Below, one piece after another: positions 56,069-64,000 of a DNA stretch of 64,000 bases. Numbering within the stretch: the stretch's first letter is position 1; each line of letters begins with the position of its first letter. The translations under genes and the position numbers were made by a program. The notes below the pieces were generated by a model. The model was not told the origin of the DNA. It saw only the letters and a program-made list of their open reading frames with translations, and did not search any database. The stretch lies in assembly GCA_020446425.1 (NCBI GenBank), contig JAGRES010000003.1, positions 221,993 through 285,992 on the forward strand. The letters are read 5' to 3'. This DNA comes from Sphingobium sp. GTDB lineage: Bacteria; Pseudomonadota; Alphaproteobacteria; Sphingomonadales; Sphingomonadaceae.

Positions 56069-57423
56069 GACTCCGCTCCCAATGAGTGTAGCATGGCCTC
56101 GAAACCCGGGAAGCTGGTCGCAACCGGCCGCATATCGTCCACCGTGACCCCGCTCGCCGAAGCGCCGCCCGCCACGGCAAAGCTCATGGCGATGCGATGG
56201 TCGAGATTGGCGGCGATGACAGGGGTCTGGTTACCACCTTTAAGAGGCTCTCCACCGCTGCCGGTGATAGTGAGGCCATCCGTCTGCTCCTCGACCCGCG
56301 CGCCAGTCCGCGCCAGCCCCTGCGCCATCAGTGCCAGCCGGTCGCTTTCCTTGACGCGTAATTCCTCAAGGCCGGTCGTGCGGGTCGTGCCCTCGGCCAT
56401 GCTCGCCGCGACAAAGAAGATCGGGAATTCATCAATCATGCTCGGCGCAATATCCGGGGGAACGTCGATCCCTGTCAACCTGCTGGCCCGCGCACGAATA
56501 TCGGCCACGGGCTCGCCACCCACTTCGCGCTCATTATGATAGGTCAGGTCGGCGCCCATCGCCTCCAGCATGCGGAACAGGCCGGTGCGGGTGGGGTTCA
56601 TCCCGACATTGGTCACGGTAACATCCGAACCCGGCGTGATGAGCGCCGCAACAACCGGAAACGCAGCCGAAGACGGATCGCCGGGTACGATAATTTTCTG
56701 CGGCTTGAGTTCCGCCTCGCCCCTGATCGAGATGATGCGCGCGCCGGAAGCATCCTGCTCTACCGTGAGATCGGCTCCGAATCCCTTCAGCATGCGCTCG
56801 CTATGATCCCGTGTCGCTTCCGGTTCGATAACGCGCGTAATACCCGGTGCATTGAGTCCAGCCAGCAGCACCGCCGACTTCACCTGAGCAGAAGCGACCG
56901 GCAGGCGGTATTCAATCGGCACAGCGGGTACGAGCCCCCGCATCGTCAGCGGCAGGCACCCTCCCGGGCGGGCAGTGAAGTCAGCGCCCATCAGCGAAAG
57001 AGGGTCGATCACCCGGCCCATCGGGCGCTTGCTGAGCGAAGCGTCGCCGATAAAGGTCGCCGTCAGGTCATGGCTGGCGAGCAGCCCCATCAGCAGCCGC
57101 GTCGATGTGCCGCTATTGCCCATGTCGAGCGCGGTTTCCGGCTGTAACAAACCGCCGACGCCCACGCCGTCTATATGCCAGACCCCGCTGTCATCCCGCT
57201 CGATACGCGCGCCCATCGCGCGCAGGGCCGCAGCCGTGGCAAGGACATCCTCGCCCTCCAGCAGCCCCTCGACCGTGCTGTGCCCCACCGCCAGCGCCGA
57301 GAACATCAGCGCGCGATGCGATATACTCTTGTCGCCCGGCACCGTGACACTGCCGGTCAGCCCTTCGGCAGGCGCGCGGAATGTCGCAGGTTGCGGTTGG
57401 CTGGCGGCGGCATGCGCGGTCAT
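56065..57423 (-). CDS. aroA: 3-phosphoshikimate 1-carboxyvinyltransferase (EPSP synthase)
   Basis: Sixth step of the shikimate pathway, joining PEP to shikimate 3-phosphate. 452 residues: GSVTVPGDKSISHRALMFSA, DMGNSGTSTRLLMGLLASHD, LPVASAQVKSAVLLAGL, IDEFPIFFVAASMAEG, ELRVKESDRLALMA. LASHD-type Ala at the usual Gly site (GNSGTSTRL) resembles class II enzymes of alphaproteobacteria (CP4-like). The ATG at 57423 is the first good start. Divergent from the TIGR02300 gene. Confidence 0.96.
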   Translation of the reverse strand: MTAHAAASQPQPATFRAPAEGLTGSVTVPGDKSISHRALMFSALAVGHSTVEGLLEGEDVLATAAALRAMGARIERDDSGVWHIDGVGVGGLLQPETALDMGNSGTSTRLLMGLLASHDLTATFIGDASLSKRPMGRVIDPLSLMGADFTARPGGCLPLTMRGLVPAVPIEYRLPVASAQVKSAVLLAGLNAPGITRVIEPEATRDHSERMLKGFGADLTVEQDASGARIISIRGEAELKPQKIIVPGDPSSAAFPVVAALITPGSDVTVTNVGMNPTRTGLFRMLEAMGADLTYHNEREVGGEPVADIRARASRLTGIDVPPDIAPSMIDEFPIFFVAASMAEGTTRTTGLEELRVKESDRLALMAQGLARTGARVEEQTDGLTITGSGGEPLKGGNQTPVIAANLDHRIAMSFAVAGGASASGVTVDDMRPVATSFPGFEAMLHSLGAES

Positions 57424-57582
57424 CAATTCGGGCTTTCTTCAATAAACTGCAACAAAATGCGTTCCGGCTTTTGACAGCGCGACGATGCTATGGCAAGGCG
57501 CGCGTCACTTCGCATGGCGGCGCATGCTGTCACGCACTATCGCATACATATTGCTTGTTGGAAAAAGGATGGAAGGCGGCAC

Positions 57583-57915
57583 ATGGTGAAGCCTGAATGG
57601 GGCACGAAACGGACCTGCCCGAAATGCGCAACGCGCTTTTACGATCTCGGCAATGAAACGCCGGTAACCTGCATTTCCTGCGGTGTTTCGTGGGATCCTG
57701 AACCCGTGCTCAAGTCCAAGCAGCCACTTCCATACGAAGAAGTGGCGCCCGACAAGAAAAATGAAAAGGCCGATAGCGATCTTGCCGAGGTCGATAACGA
57801 TCTCGACATAGATATCGACGAAGACGATGATTCGCCAGACAATGACGTCGATCTGGGTGGCGACGACGATCTCGGTGTCGAGGCCGGTAACGACGACGAC
57901 AACGACGATAATTGA
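57583..57915 (+). CDS. TIGR02300 (FYDLN acid) family protein
   Basis: 110 residues: N-terminal zinc-ribbon-like module WGTKRTCPKCATRFYDLGNE and TCISCGVSWDPEP (four cysteines), then an extremely acidic Asp-rich tail (DDDSPDNDVDLGGDDD etc.). Restricted to alphaproteobacteria, function unknown. The ATG at 57583 has GGAAGG seven bases upstream; longer readings back to 57490 are not supported. It lies 159 bp from aroA on the other strand. Confidence 0.9.
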   Translation: MVKPEWGTKRTCPKCATRFYDLGNETPVTCISCGVSWDPEPVLKSKQPLPYEEVAPDKKNEKADSDLAEVDNDLDIDIDEDDDSPDNDVDLGGDDDLGVEAGNDDDNDDN

Positions 57916-58024
57916 GAATTAACCACTTGCATTTAGAGGTGCTGCTCGCCTAAAGGCAGCGCCTCCCCATGGCAATTTATGGGGAACCATCTTCGCCGAT
58001 AAACCAGACCGGCGGAACAGGGAT

Positions 58025-58100
58025 GGGGCCGTAGCTCAGCTGGGAGAGCGCTACACTGGCAGTGTAGAGGTCAGGGGTTCGATCCCCCTCGGCTCCACCA
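58025..58100 (+). tRNA. tRNA-Ala (anticodon GGC)
   Basis: 76-nt cloverleaf: acceptor GGGGCCG / CGGCTCC with the G3-U70 pair that marks alanine, D arm GTAGCTCAGCTGGGAGAGC-type, anticodon stem CTACA / TGTAG around CT-GGC-AG, T arm and encoded CCA (58098-58100). Reads GCC/GCU. Confidence 0.97.
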
Positions 58101-58192
58101 AATCCAACGCTTCATGCGAACCCCTGGGTTTTTGGTTGCCGGATGTTCAAGTCCATCCGGCATGGTTCGATCCCCCTCGGCTCCACCAAATC
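58076..58192. repeat. Direct duplication of the tRNA-Ala 3' end (possible att remnant)
   Basis: 29-bp perfect direct repeat (58076-58104 and 58164-58192) comprising the T arm, acceptor and CCA of tRNA-Ala plus AAATC; the copies are 88 bp apart. Between them lies a 9-bp stem hairpin TGCCGGATG / CATCCGGCA (58137-58145, 58154-58162). The pattern fits tRNA-targeted integration followed by loss of the element. Confidence 0.65.
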
Positions 58193-58210
58193 TCCTAAAC
58201 ACAAATAACA

Positions 58211-58328
58211 CCGTTCGTGCTGAGGAGGGTCTGAGGCCCTGAGCTTGTCGAAGGGCAAGACCCGTCTCGAAGCACATGCCCTTCGAGACGCCGCTTCGCC
58301 ACGCTCAGCGGCTCCTCAGGGCAAACGG
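58211..58328. repeat. Palindromic intergenic repeat element
   Basis: 118 bp with 16-bp imperfect terminal inverted repeats (CCGTT-x-G-xx-CTGAGGA type) and inner GTCTCGAAG / CTTCGAGAC pairing. It contains CCTGAGCTTGTCGAAGG, familiar from sphingomonad intergenic repeats. It lies 20 bp from the end of the RNase T2 gene. Confidence 0.7.
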
Positions 58329-58347
58329 ATCAAAGCGGTATATCGCC

Positions 58348-59085
58348 CTAATATCCCGTCCTGACACGGATCCGCGAATTCAGTGACAAACCGCGCCTTC
58401 CCGCCGGGCAGCGCGTAGGGTTGAACGCCGTATCGAGGCAAATCCACAGGTCGCTCAACATACCATAACGGTTGGAGCCGACGCGGATCATGTCGATCCG
58501 CATGCCGGGATTGGCGCGCGCAAAGGCCCCAGCCAGCTGTCCCGCTGTCAGGCGCGACTGACGCGCCATCAACGCCATATCGGGAAACCGCAGCCCCAGG
58601 TAAAGCGCGCGCGCCTTGTCGAAATAGGCATCCGGTTTCTTCGCCATGCACGTGCCGTGCTTGGCCCATTCGCGCTGCATCAACTGCACCGAGGGCGTAA
58701 CACACAGATTTTCTGCCAGAACCTCACGGGGCAGCACCGATGCGAGCGAGCACCATTGCGGCCAACTGCGCCCCTTTCCGTCCGGCCACAAGCCATGCAG
58801 AATGAAACCGAAGCGGCCTATGCTCTTGTCGCACTGCATCGACCGCGCTGCCGTGCTTGCGCAATATTGCGGCGTCCAGCTAAGCGCTAGGGTGTAGCCG
58901 CCAATCGCCATACGCCGCACGTCACGCTCGTTTATGGGATTTTCCACCCGCGGCGTGGGAATGCGATTGGGTAACCGGCATTGCGCCGTGCCCGGCTGTC
59001 CCTGCGCTTCGACAGGCATCAGCGCCATCAACAGCGCCAGGCCCGCCGCGAGCGAATCAGGCACTGGCAAAATCAAGCCCGACAT
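58348..59085 (-). CDS. Ribonuclease T2 family protein, secreted
   Basis: 245 residues. Signal peptide (LAAGLALLMALMPVEAQG), then a T2 RNase with both catalytic sites: CAS I FGFILHGLWPDGKGRSWP (His) and CAS II REWAKHGTCM (Glu/Lys/His). Several cysteines suggest disulfides in the periplasm or outside. The start at 59085 overlaps the nadC stop by 29 bp; a GTG at 59064 would trim the overlap. T2 RNases cleave RNA through 2',3'-cyclic phosphates. Confidence 0.9.
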   Translation of the reverse strand: MSGLILPVPDSLAAGLALLMALMPVEAQGQPGTAQCRLPNRIPTPRVENPINERDVRRMAIGGYTLALSWTPQYCASTAARSMQCDKSIGRFGFILHGLWPDGKGRSWPQWCSLASVLPREVLAENLCVTPSVQLMQREWAKHGTCMAKKPDAYFDKARALYLGLRFPDMALMARQSRLTAGQLAGAFARANPGMRIDMIRVGSNRYGMLSDLWICLDTAFNPTRCPAGRRGLSLNSRIRVRTGY

Positions 59086-59917
59086 CGGCGGCGGGCGCGG
59101 ACTGGGTCAGACGCCCGACGCTGATATAGTCCACACCCGTTTCCGCTATCGCGCGAATGGTATCGAGCCGAACGCCACCCGACGCTTCGGTCGGCACACG
59201 CCCGCCTATCAGCGTGACGGCCCCGCGCAGCGTCGGCGGGTCCATATTATCGAGTAGCAAATGCGTCGCGCCTGCTGTCAGAGCCGGTTCAATCTGGTCG
59301 ACCCGGTCCACCTCGACGATGATGCTCTCGACGCCTGCATCGACCGCACGGCGGACCGCCTCGCCCACTGATCCGGCCACCGCGATATGATTGTCCTTGA
59401 TCATCGCTGCGTCCCACAAGCCCATGCGGTGGTTGGTCGCACCGCCCATGCGCGTCGCATATTTCTCCAGCACGCGCAGGCCGGGGATGGTCTTGCGCGT
59501 ATCGAGCAAGGTCGCGCCCGTACCGGCTATCTTGTCCACATAAGTACGGGTCATCGTCGCGATACCGGTCAGGTGCTGCACTGTATTGAGCGCGGATCGC
59601 TCGGCGGTAAGCAGCGCGCGAGCATTCCCTTTCATACGCATCAGGTCAGCGCCGGCGGCAATGCTCTCTCCCTCGCCCACCAGAATTTCGATTTCGACAT
59701 CGGGATCGAGCACCCGGAAAAAAGCCTCGGCTATCGGCAGCCCCGCCACCGTCACGGCGTCGCGGCTGTCCATCATGCCTGTAAAGCGCGCATCCGCCGG
59801 GATTACATTCTCGGACGTGACGTCGCGGCCACCGCCGCCCAATGGCCCGCCCAAATCCTCGGCCAATGTGGAAGCAATGAAGGCGGGCAAGTCAAAGTCG
59901 GGCAGCGAGAATGTCAT
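59057..59917 (-). CDS. nadC: Nicotinate-nucleotide pyrophosphorylase (QPRTase)
   Basis: Converts quinolinate and PRPP to nicotinate mononucleotide. 286 residues from ATG 59917: LAEDLGGPLGGGGRDVTSEN, NTVQHLTGIATMTRTYVDKI, LLDTRKTIPGLRVLEKYATR, GGATNHRMGLWDAAMIKDNH, EASGGVRLDTIRAIAETGVD, YISVGRLTQSA. nadA lies 1 kb upstream but is separated by unrelated genes; nadB is not in the window. Confidence 0.95.
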   Translation of the reverse strand: MTFSLPDFDLPAFIASTLAEDLGGPLGGGGRDVTSENVIPADARFTGMMDSRDAVTVAGLPIAEAFFRVLDPDVEIEILVGEGESIAAGADLMRMKGNARALLTAERSALNTVQHLTGIATMTRTYVDKIAGTGATLLDTRKTIPGLRVLEKYATRMGGATNHRMGLWDAAMIKDNHIAVAGSVGEAVRRAVDAGVESIIVEVDRVDQIEPALTAGATHLLLDNMDPPTLRGAVTLIGGRVPTEASGGVRLDTIRAIAETGVDYISVGRLTQSAPAADVGLDFASA

Positions 59918-60014
59918 CGGGTCATGACTAGCGGATTTTTCGGTCAACACAATGACAAGCAAAGCGCATGACGTGTGTCTTGCAACCGGGTGCGGGTCAC
60001 CCCATGTCCATGGC

Positions 60015-60437
60015 ATGCCGATCAATCAGGACCAGTTCGACCAGTTCGCCGCCCAGATGCCCGGCATGGGCCGTGACCCTCAGTCTGTCCGTATGCGCGT
60101 GGAGGCGCTGGAAGCGGTGCTGGAGCGCATGTTCGTCGTGCCGGGGATCAACCGCCCTATCGGCCTTGATTCTATCGTCGGCCTGATCCCAGTAGTGGGC
60201 GACCTCGCCACCGCTGCCATGGGCGCCTATCTGGTGTGGGAAGCGCGCAATCTGGGTCTGCCCAAATGGAAGCTGGCGCGCATGGCCGCCAATGTCGGTT
60301 TCGATACCGCGCTGGGCGCTATTCCGTTTATTGGCGATGCGTTCGACTTTTTCTGGCGGTCCAACACCCGCAACCTGCGCATCATCCGCAAGCACCTCGA
60401 CAAGCATCACCCGGAAACGGTGATTATTGAGGGTTAG
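60015..60437 (+). CDS. DUF4112 family protein
   Basis: 140 residues from ATG 60015 (in-frame upstream starts, including 59952, are possible; no clear ribosome site). A DUF4112 core: VPGINRPIGLDSIVGLIPVV, GDLATAAMGAYLVWEARNLG, NVGFDTALGAIPFIGDAFDF, FFWRSNTRNLRIIRKHL. Two glycine/proline-rich amphipathic segments suggest membrane association. Function unknown. Its stop overlaps that of the convergent orphan gene by three bases. Confidence 0.85.
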   Translation: MPINQDQFDQFAAQMPGMGRDPQSVRMRVEALEAVLERMFVVPGINRPIGLDSIVGLIPVVGDLATAAMGAYLVWEARNLGLPKWKLARMAANVGFDTALGAIPFIGDAFDFFWRSNTRNLRIIRKHLDKHHPETVIIEG

Positions 60438-60934
60438 CCTAGTTTCATTTCGCCGAACAGATCGGGTAAATTACGAAAGCTTTCGCTAATTGCATCGAGT
60501 GCCTCCCTCTCCTTTTCCGGATTTCCCTTACCATAATGGCCTTCACGATCGAAAGTACTCTTCATTATCCGGGTAAGCATGAAAAATCCTATCGCTTGCT
60601 TCCAAATTTGATCCAATCCTTCATGAACACCGGAATCGAATAAGAATCGGGCTTCGCCCTTTGCGATCAAGAAATTTCTTTCAGTTTCAGCGTCTGGGCG
60701 ATCCGCCTCCCTTAAAATATGGGCCAAGAAAGCTTCAGATCTCTCAAATACTTTATATCGCTTGTCGAACAATTCGTTCTTCAAAGATCGATCCTGCAGA
60801 TCGACTTGACGGCTCAAAATCTTGCTTTGGCGTATCGCTATCACGATCGCACCTATCACGGCAGCTAGGCCCGTAACTAGAGTTGCAAAAGCTTCCCAGC
60901 TAAAATCAAACCAAGCAATAACCCCGGAGCACAT
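60434..60934 (-). CDS. Orphan single-helix membrane protein coupled to nadA
   Basis: 166 residues, no family recognised. Near the N-terminus is one membrane helix (FATLVTGLAAVIGAIVIAIR), then a cytoplasmic helical domain with KNELFDKRYKVFERSEAFLA and FLIAKGEARFLFDSGVHEGL, a layout seen in many uncharacterised one-helix proteins. The ATG shares one base with the nadA stop (TGATG), with GGGAG seven bases before it, so it is translated by coupling. The gene is visibly lower in G+C than nadA and may be a late addition. Confidence 0.65.
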   Translation of the reverse strand: MCSGVIAWFDFSWEAFATLVTGLAAVIGAIVIAIRQSKILSRQVDLQDRSLKNELFDKRYKVFERSEAFLAHILREADRPDAETERNFLIAKGEARFLFDSGVHEGLDQIWKQAIGFFMLTRIMKSTFDREGHYGKGNPEKEREALDAISESFRNLPDLFGEMKLG

Positions 60935-61923
60935 CACCGCGCTCCCAGATCCCCCTGCCCCACGGTGCCCGCCGCCATTTCCATCATCCGGTCGAGGCTC
61001 TTCTTCGCTTCGATGCGCAAGCCTTCCTCTATCTCGACGCGCGGCTCCAGATCGCGCAGGCACAGATACAGCTTCTCCAGCGTGTTGAGCGCCATATAGG
61101 GGCAGATGTTGCAGTTGCAGTTGCCGTCCGCGCCGGGTGCGCCGATGAAGGTCTTTTCCGGCACCGCCTTTTCCATCTGGTGAATGATGTGCGGCTCGGT
61201 CGCGACGATCAGCGTATCGCCCTCCATATCCTTCGCATATTGCAGGATACCGCTGGTCGATCCGACATAATCGGCATGGTCGATGATATGCGCGGGGCAT
61301 TCCGGGTGCGCGGCAACCGGCGCATCGGGATGTTCGGCCTTGAGCTTGAGGATTTCCTTTTCGCTGAACGCCTCATGCACGATGCACACGCCCGGCCACA
61401 GCAGCATGTCACGCCCGGTCTTGCGCGCCAGATAGCCGCCCAGGTGCTTGTCCGGGCCGAAAATGATCTTCTGGTCGAGCGGGATCTGGTCCAGGATTTT
61501 CTCCGCCGAAGAACTGGTGACAATCACATCGGAAAGCGCCTTCACCTCGGTTGAGCAGTTGATATAGGTGAGCGCGATATGATCCGGATGCGCTTCGCGA
61601 AACGCCCTGAACTGATCGGGCGGGCAGGAATCCTCAAGGCTGCACCCTGCATCCATATCCGGTAGCACGACAATCTTTTCGGGTGAGAGAATTTTCGCCG
61701 TCTCCGCCATGAAGCGTACACCGCAAAAAGCGATGACATCCGCATCAGTCGCCGCCGCCTTTTTCGACAGCTCCAGCGAATCGCCGACAAAATCGGCCAG
61801 ATCCTGAATCTCCGGCTTCTGGTAATAATGGGCGAGGATGATCGCGTTGCGCTCTTTCCTCAGCCGGTTGATCTCGGCCAGCAAATCCAGCCCGGCAAGG
61901 GATTCAACCGGTTGCACGCTCAT
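60934..61923 (-). CDS. nadA: Quinolinate synthase A
   Basis: [4Fe-4S] enzyme condensing iminoaspartate and DHAP to quinolinate. 329 residues: AIILAHYYQKPEIQDLADFV, GVRFMAETAKILSPEKIVVL, PDMDAGCSLEDSCPP (first cluster Cys), KHLGGYLARKTG, HPECP and GNCNCNICPYMALNTLEKLY with the further cysteines. ATG at 61923 has GGAG seven bases upstream; the ATG at 61929 is too close to it. A 185-bp gap upstream (61924-62114) shows no clear promoter. Confidence 0.96.
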   Translation of the reverse strand: MSVQPVESLAGLDLLAEINRLRKERNAIILAHYYQKPEIQDLADFVGDSLELSKKAAATDADVIAFCGVRFMAETAKILSPEKIVVLPDMDAGCSLEDSCPPDQFRAFREAHPDHIALTYINCSTEVKALSDVIVTSSSAEKILDQIPLDQKIIFGPDKHLGGYLARKTGRDMLLWPGVCIVHEAFSEKEILKLKAEHPDAPVAAHPECPAHIIDHADYVGSTSGILQYAKDMEGDTLIVATEPHIIHQMEKAVPEKTFIGAPGADGNCNCNICPYMALNTLEKLYLCLRDLEPRVEIEEGLRIEAKKSLDRMMEMAAGTVGQGDLGAR

Positions 61924-62114
61924 CTTCATTCTCCACCATATGATTGCGCCAATGGGGCGCCCTGCATGAATTGGTCACCACTGACGCGCCTGATATGATA
62001 ACTCAGTTCACAGCGCCCGGTTGCCGATGCCTCGACATATGGGCCCCGGTCCATATTTTCAACGCGCATCGCGGATATTCCAGTGCGGAACAGAAACTAT
62101 CCCGAAGGGCGGCG

Positions 62115-62840
62115 TTACTCGTCTTCGCCTTCCGCCTCGTCCTCGAACCGTGCATTGACGGTGGCATGCATGCCTGACGTGCGAAGCGGTATGGAGAATG
62201 TGCGCTCAATAGCCCGGCGAGCGGTATCGCGCGCCGCTTTCATCTCTGCGTCCGAGCGTGCCTGACGCATGATATTGACCATGGCGACATCGCGATTGGC
62301 CTTGTCCAGCCGTTTTTCGGCGTTGGCCAGCTTGGCTGCATTGCCATTGGCCGCATATTCGATGACATTGGCGAAATCGAGATCCGGCCCAGCCAGCGCC
62401 AGCGGCGGCAATTTGATGCTGAGCGTTTCCTCTTCCTCGTCCCAGACGACATCCTTGCTCTTGATCGCCTTGACATCCAGTTCGTAACGCACCGTGCCGG
62501 GAATGGAAACCAGACTGCGCCTGCTGCCTGCTGCCTCCTGTGGTTTGGCTTCGGCTGCTTCCGCACTCTTGGCGTCACCCTCGCTTTCGTTGGCCTTGTT
62601 TTCCTCCTTGGCAACCGGGACGACAACAGGAGCAAGGTCGGTCGAAATCACGGAGACATAGTGCCCCAGATAAACGGGCAAGCGCTTTTCGCCGTGCAAT
62701 ATGTCCAGGCCCTCCGAGATGGCTTCCTGGACATTCTCCTCATTTTGCGCCTGGCTGCTATTGTAGAAATAAAAGGCTCCGCCAAAGGCCAGTGCAAACA
62801 TCACCACGCCCAGAGCGATCGGCACGATCAGCTTCTTCAT
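62115..62840 (-). CDS. DUF4230 membrane-anchored protein
   Basis: 241 residues: N-terminal helix (LIVPIALGVVMFALAFGGAF), Glu/Ala/Lys-rich linker (about 75-105), then a DUF4230 domain with SLVSIPGTVRYELDVKAIKS, DEEEETLSIKLPPLALAGPD, LDFANVIEYAANGNAAKLAN and a helix (RQARSDAEMKAARDTARRAI). The acidic tail ends EDEAEGEDE. Function unknown. The ATG overlaps the stop of the metallo-beta-lactamase-fold gene (ATGA). Confidence 0.85.
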   Translation of the reverse strand: MKKLIVPIALGVVMFALAFGGAFYFYNSSQAQNEENVQEAISEGLDILHGEKRLPVYLGHYVSVISTDLAPVVVPVAKEENKANESEGDAKSAEAAEAKPQEAAGSRRSLVSIPGTVRYELDVKAIKSKDVVWDEEEETLSIKLPPLALAGPDLDFANVIEYAANGNAAKLANAEKRLDKANRDVAMVNIMRQARSDAEMKAARDTARRAIERTFSIPLRTSGMHATVNARFEDEAEGEDE

Positions 62841-63724
62841 GGATTGGAGACCCTCCAGATATCGTCCGAAATATGTTCTGCCAGCCCGCGCTGCCCCAGG
62901 TCAAGCAGATGTGCAAGCACGGACCGGGCGGCGGCCGGGTGCAGCCTCTTGTCCACGCCCTTGTACATTTCGGGCACTATGGCGGCGATGCTTACGCCGC
63001 CCTCATGCATCTCCAGATGCCGCAGTATCTGGCCCTCGCGATGCTTTCTATGCCCCATCATGCCGCGCACCAGGCGCTGCGGCGTTTCCACCGCTTCGCC
63101 ATGGGCCGGAAAATAGATCCGGTCGTCCCGCTCCATCAGCTTCTGCATGGAACGCATATAGTCCGCCATGTCGCCATCGGGGGGCGATACGATGCTGGTG
63201 GACCAGCCCATTACATGGTCGCCGGTGAACAGCGCCTGCTCCTCCCGCAAGGCAAAGCAGAGGTGATTGGATGTATGGCCCGGCGTCGCCACCGCCTCGA
63301 TGGTCCAGCCATCACCGCTGATCGCTGCGGTATCGCTCATAAGCTCGTCCGGCCGGTATTCGGCATCGAAGGCAGCGTCGGCGCGCGGCCCATCATCCTC
63401 CAGCGTCAGCGGCGCGCAACCGATGATCGGCGCGCGCACCTTCTCCGCCAGTAGCCCAGCTGCCGGACTATGGTCGCGATGCGTGTGCGTGCACATGATG
63501 GCGCGCACCTTCCTGCCGCCTACCGCCGCGATCAGAGCATCCATATGCGCGTCGTCCGCTGGCCCGGGGTCTATGACCGCAACATCGCCACCACCAACGA
63601 CATAGCTCTGCGTGCCAGTATAGGTGAAGGGCGAGGGATTGGGCGCCAGCACGCGGCTGACCAGCGGAGAAAGGCGCATCGCCTCTCCGGTTGGCAGGTC
63701 ATCCCTATCAAATGGCGCGTTCAT
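62837..63724 (-). CDS. Metallo-beta-lactamase-fold hydrolase
   Basis: 295 residues: binuclear zinc motif CTHTHRDHSPAAGLL (HxHxDH), TPGHTSNHLCFALREE, FTGDHVMGWSTSIVSPPDGD, FPAHGEAVETPQRLVRGMMG, and a C-terminal winged-helix-like domain as in LACTB2-type endoribonucleases and other RNase-like members. Probably cytoplasmic. It starts a two-gene unit with the DUF4230 gene. Confidence 0.88.
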   Translation of the reverse strand: MNAPFDRDDLPTGEAMRLSPLVSRVLAPNPSPFTYTGTQSYVVGGGDVAVIDPGPADDAHMDALIAAVGGRKVRAIMCTHTHRDHSPAAGLLAEKVRAPIIGCAPLTLEDDGPRADAAFDAEYRPDELMSDTAAISGDGWTIEAVATPGHTSNHLCFALREEQALFTGDHVMGWSTSIVSPPDGDMADYMRSMQKLMERDDRIYFPAHGEAVETPQRLVRGMMGHRKHREGQILRHLEMHEGGVSIAAIVPEMYKGVDKRLHPAAARSVLAHLLDLGQRGLAEHISDDIWRVSNP

Positions 63725-64000
63725 GGAATTTGGCCTGTCGCTTCCGCCCGATCAAACAGTTTGCACGATGCTGCTACAGGAAAAATGCGAAATTTGTCGG
63801 ATTTTTTTACAAACCCGGAAGAGCCGCAAAAATCGTTAACCATTATAACCCGCAGAAAAGCGCGGTGGAGCAGAATTGGCACGGGCCATGCACATATATT
63901 GGCATCTACCCCGCTTGACCCCCCGGGGGATGTCGGCGCCAAGTCTCCGGCTCCGCATCCCCCACCGGGAACCTCCCGAAAACCTGCTCAGTCCGCGCGC
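63725..64000. other. Region upstream of the hydrolase gene, no supported gene
   Basis: 276 bp to the window end. The first half is A+T-rich and should contain the promoter for the hydrolase unit. A frame opening ATG 63930 (MSAPSLRLRIPH...) is open to the edge for 23 codons and could be the start of a truncated plus-strand gene, but there is no ribosome site and no recognisable family. Confidence 0.3.

Noticed and set aside
58071-58277. Small minus-strand ORF across tRNA-Ala
   Set aside because: Its 'protein' (SRGGSNP-type end) is the translated complement of the tRNA and its duplicated 3' end, a common misannotation.

Overview
The window is high-G+C alphaproteobacterial chromosome, most likely from the order Sphingomonadales. 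The pointers are the gene neighbourhoods (yraN-rsmI-penicillin-binding-protein activator; TIGR02300-aroA-cmk-rpsA-ihfB; hrcA-grpE near dnaK-dnaJ), a DUF1013/TrcR-type cell-cycle regulator, a TIGR02300 (FYDLN) protein, and GC-rich intergenic palindromes of the kind common in sphingomonads. I cannot fix the genus. Almost everything is core chromosome with tightly packed, often overlapping genes. No plasmid, phage, CRISPR or insertion-sequence gene was seen.

Layout. 1-7.9 kb, minus strand: proC (cut by the window edge), YbjN, a UbiK-like protein, TspO, TlyA, a DsbD/ScsB-type thiol reductase, a CHASE4-GGDEF-EAL protein and an SH3-domain protein. 8.1-12.1 kb, plus strand: a 2-hydroxyacid dehydrogenase, a large patatin-like lipase and a HIRAN-like small protein. 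12.1-18.4 kb: the chaperone region dnaK-dnaJ and hrcA-grpE, interrupted by a PCu(A)C copper chaperone, an HExxH protein and a glycine-zipper lipoprotein. 18.5-30.4 kb: a Pro/Ala-rich membrane protein, rph-rdgB, a CAP-domain protein divergent from hemW-xerC, DedA-gshB, yraN-rsmI divergent from a penicillin-binding-protein activator, an A+T-rich orphan lipoprotein, a small transaldolase and a DUF4197 protein. 30.5-38.1 kb: priA, trcR, a quinone oxidoreductase, DUF1192, clpA and a GST.

38.1-50.1 kb holds one complete type II secretion operon, gspC-D-E-F-G-H-I-J-K-L-M-N-O, with nearly every stop overlapping the next start. A three-repeat PhoB-box-like site stands upstream of gspC, which suggests secretion is induced by phosphate starvation. 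Two palindromic repeat elements sit inside the operon. One is in the gspG-gspH spacer. The other lies in frame inside the cleavable leader of the pseudopilin GspJ, and subtracting 84 bp restores a standard 12-residue leader.

50.2-64 kb: a prolyl-4-hydroxylase-like oxygenase, a family-5 solute-binding lipoprotein, tRNA-Leu(TAA), ihfB, rpsA, the cmk/aroA operon, TIGR02300, tRNA-Ala(GGC) with a duplicated 3' end, RNase T2, nadC, DUF4112, an orphan membrane protein translationally coupled to nadA, nadA, DUF4230 and a metallo-beta-lactamase-fold protein.

The most unusual points are the Pho-box/T2SS link, the element insertion in the GspJ leader, the A+T-rich orphan gene whose ribosome-binding site is buried in a perfect 16-bp inverted repeat, the duplicated tRNA-Ala end, and a structured 77-bp element between yraN and gshB. 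No whole new multi-gene system was found. Start codons were chosen by family length, Shine-Dalgarno spacing and overlaps; all family names come from reading the translated sequence, not from a search.
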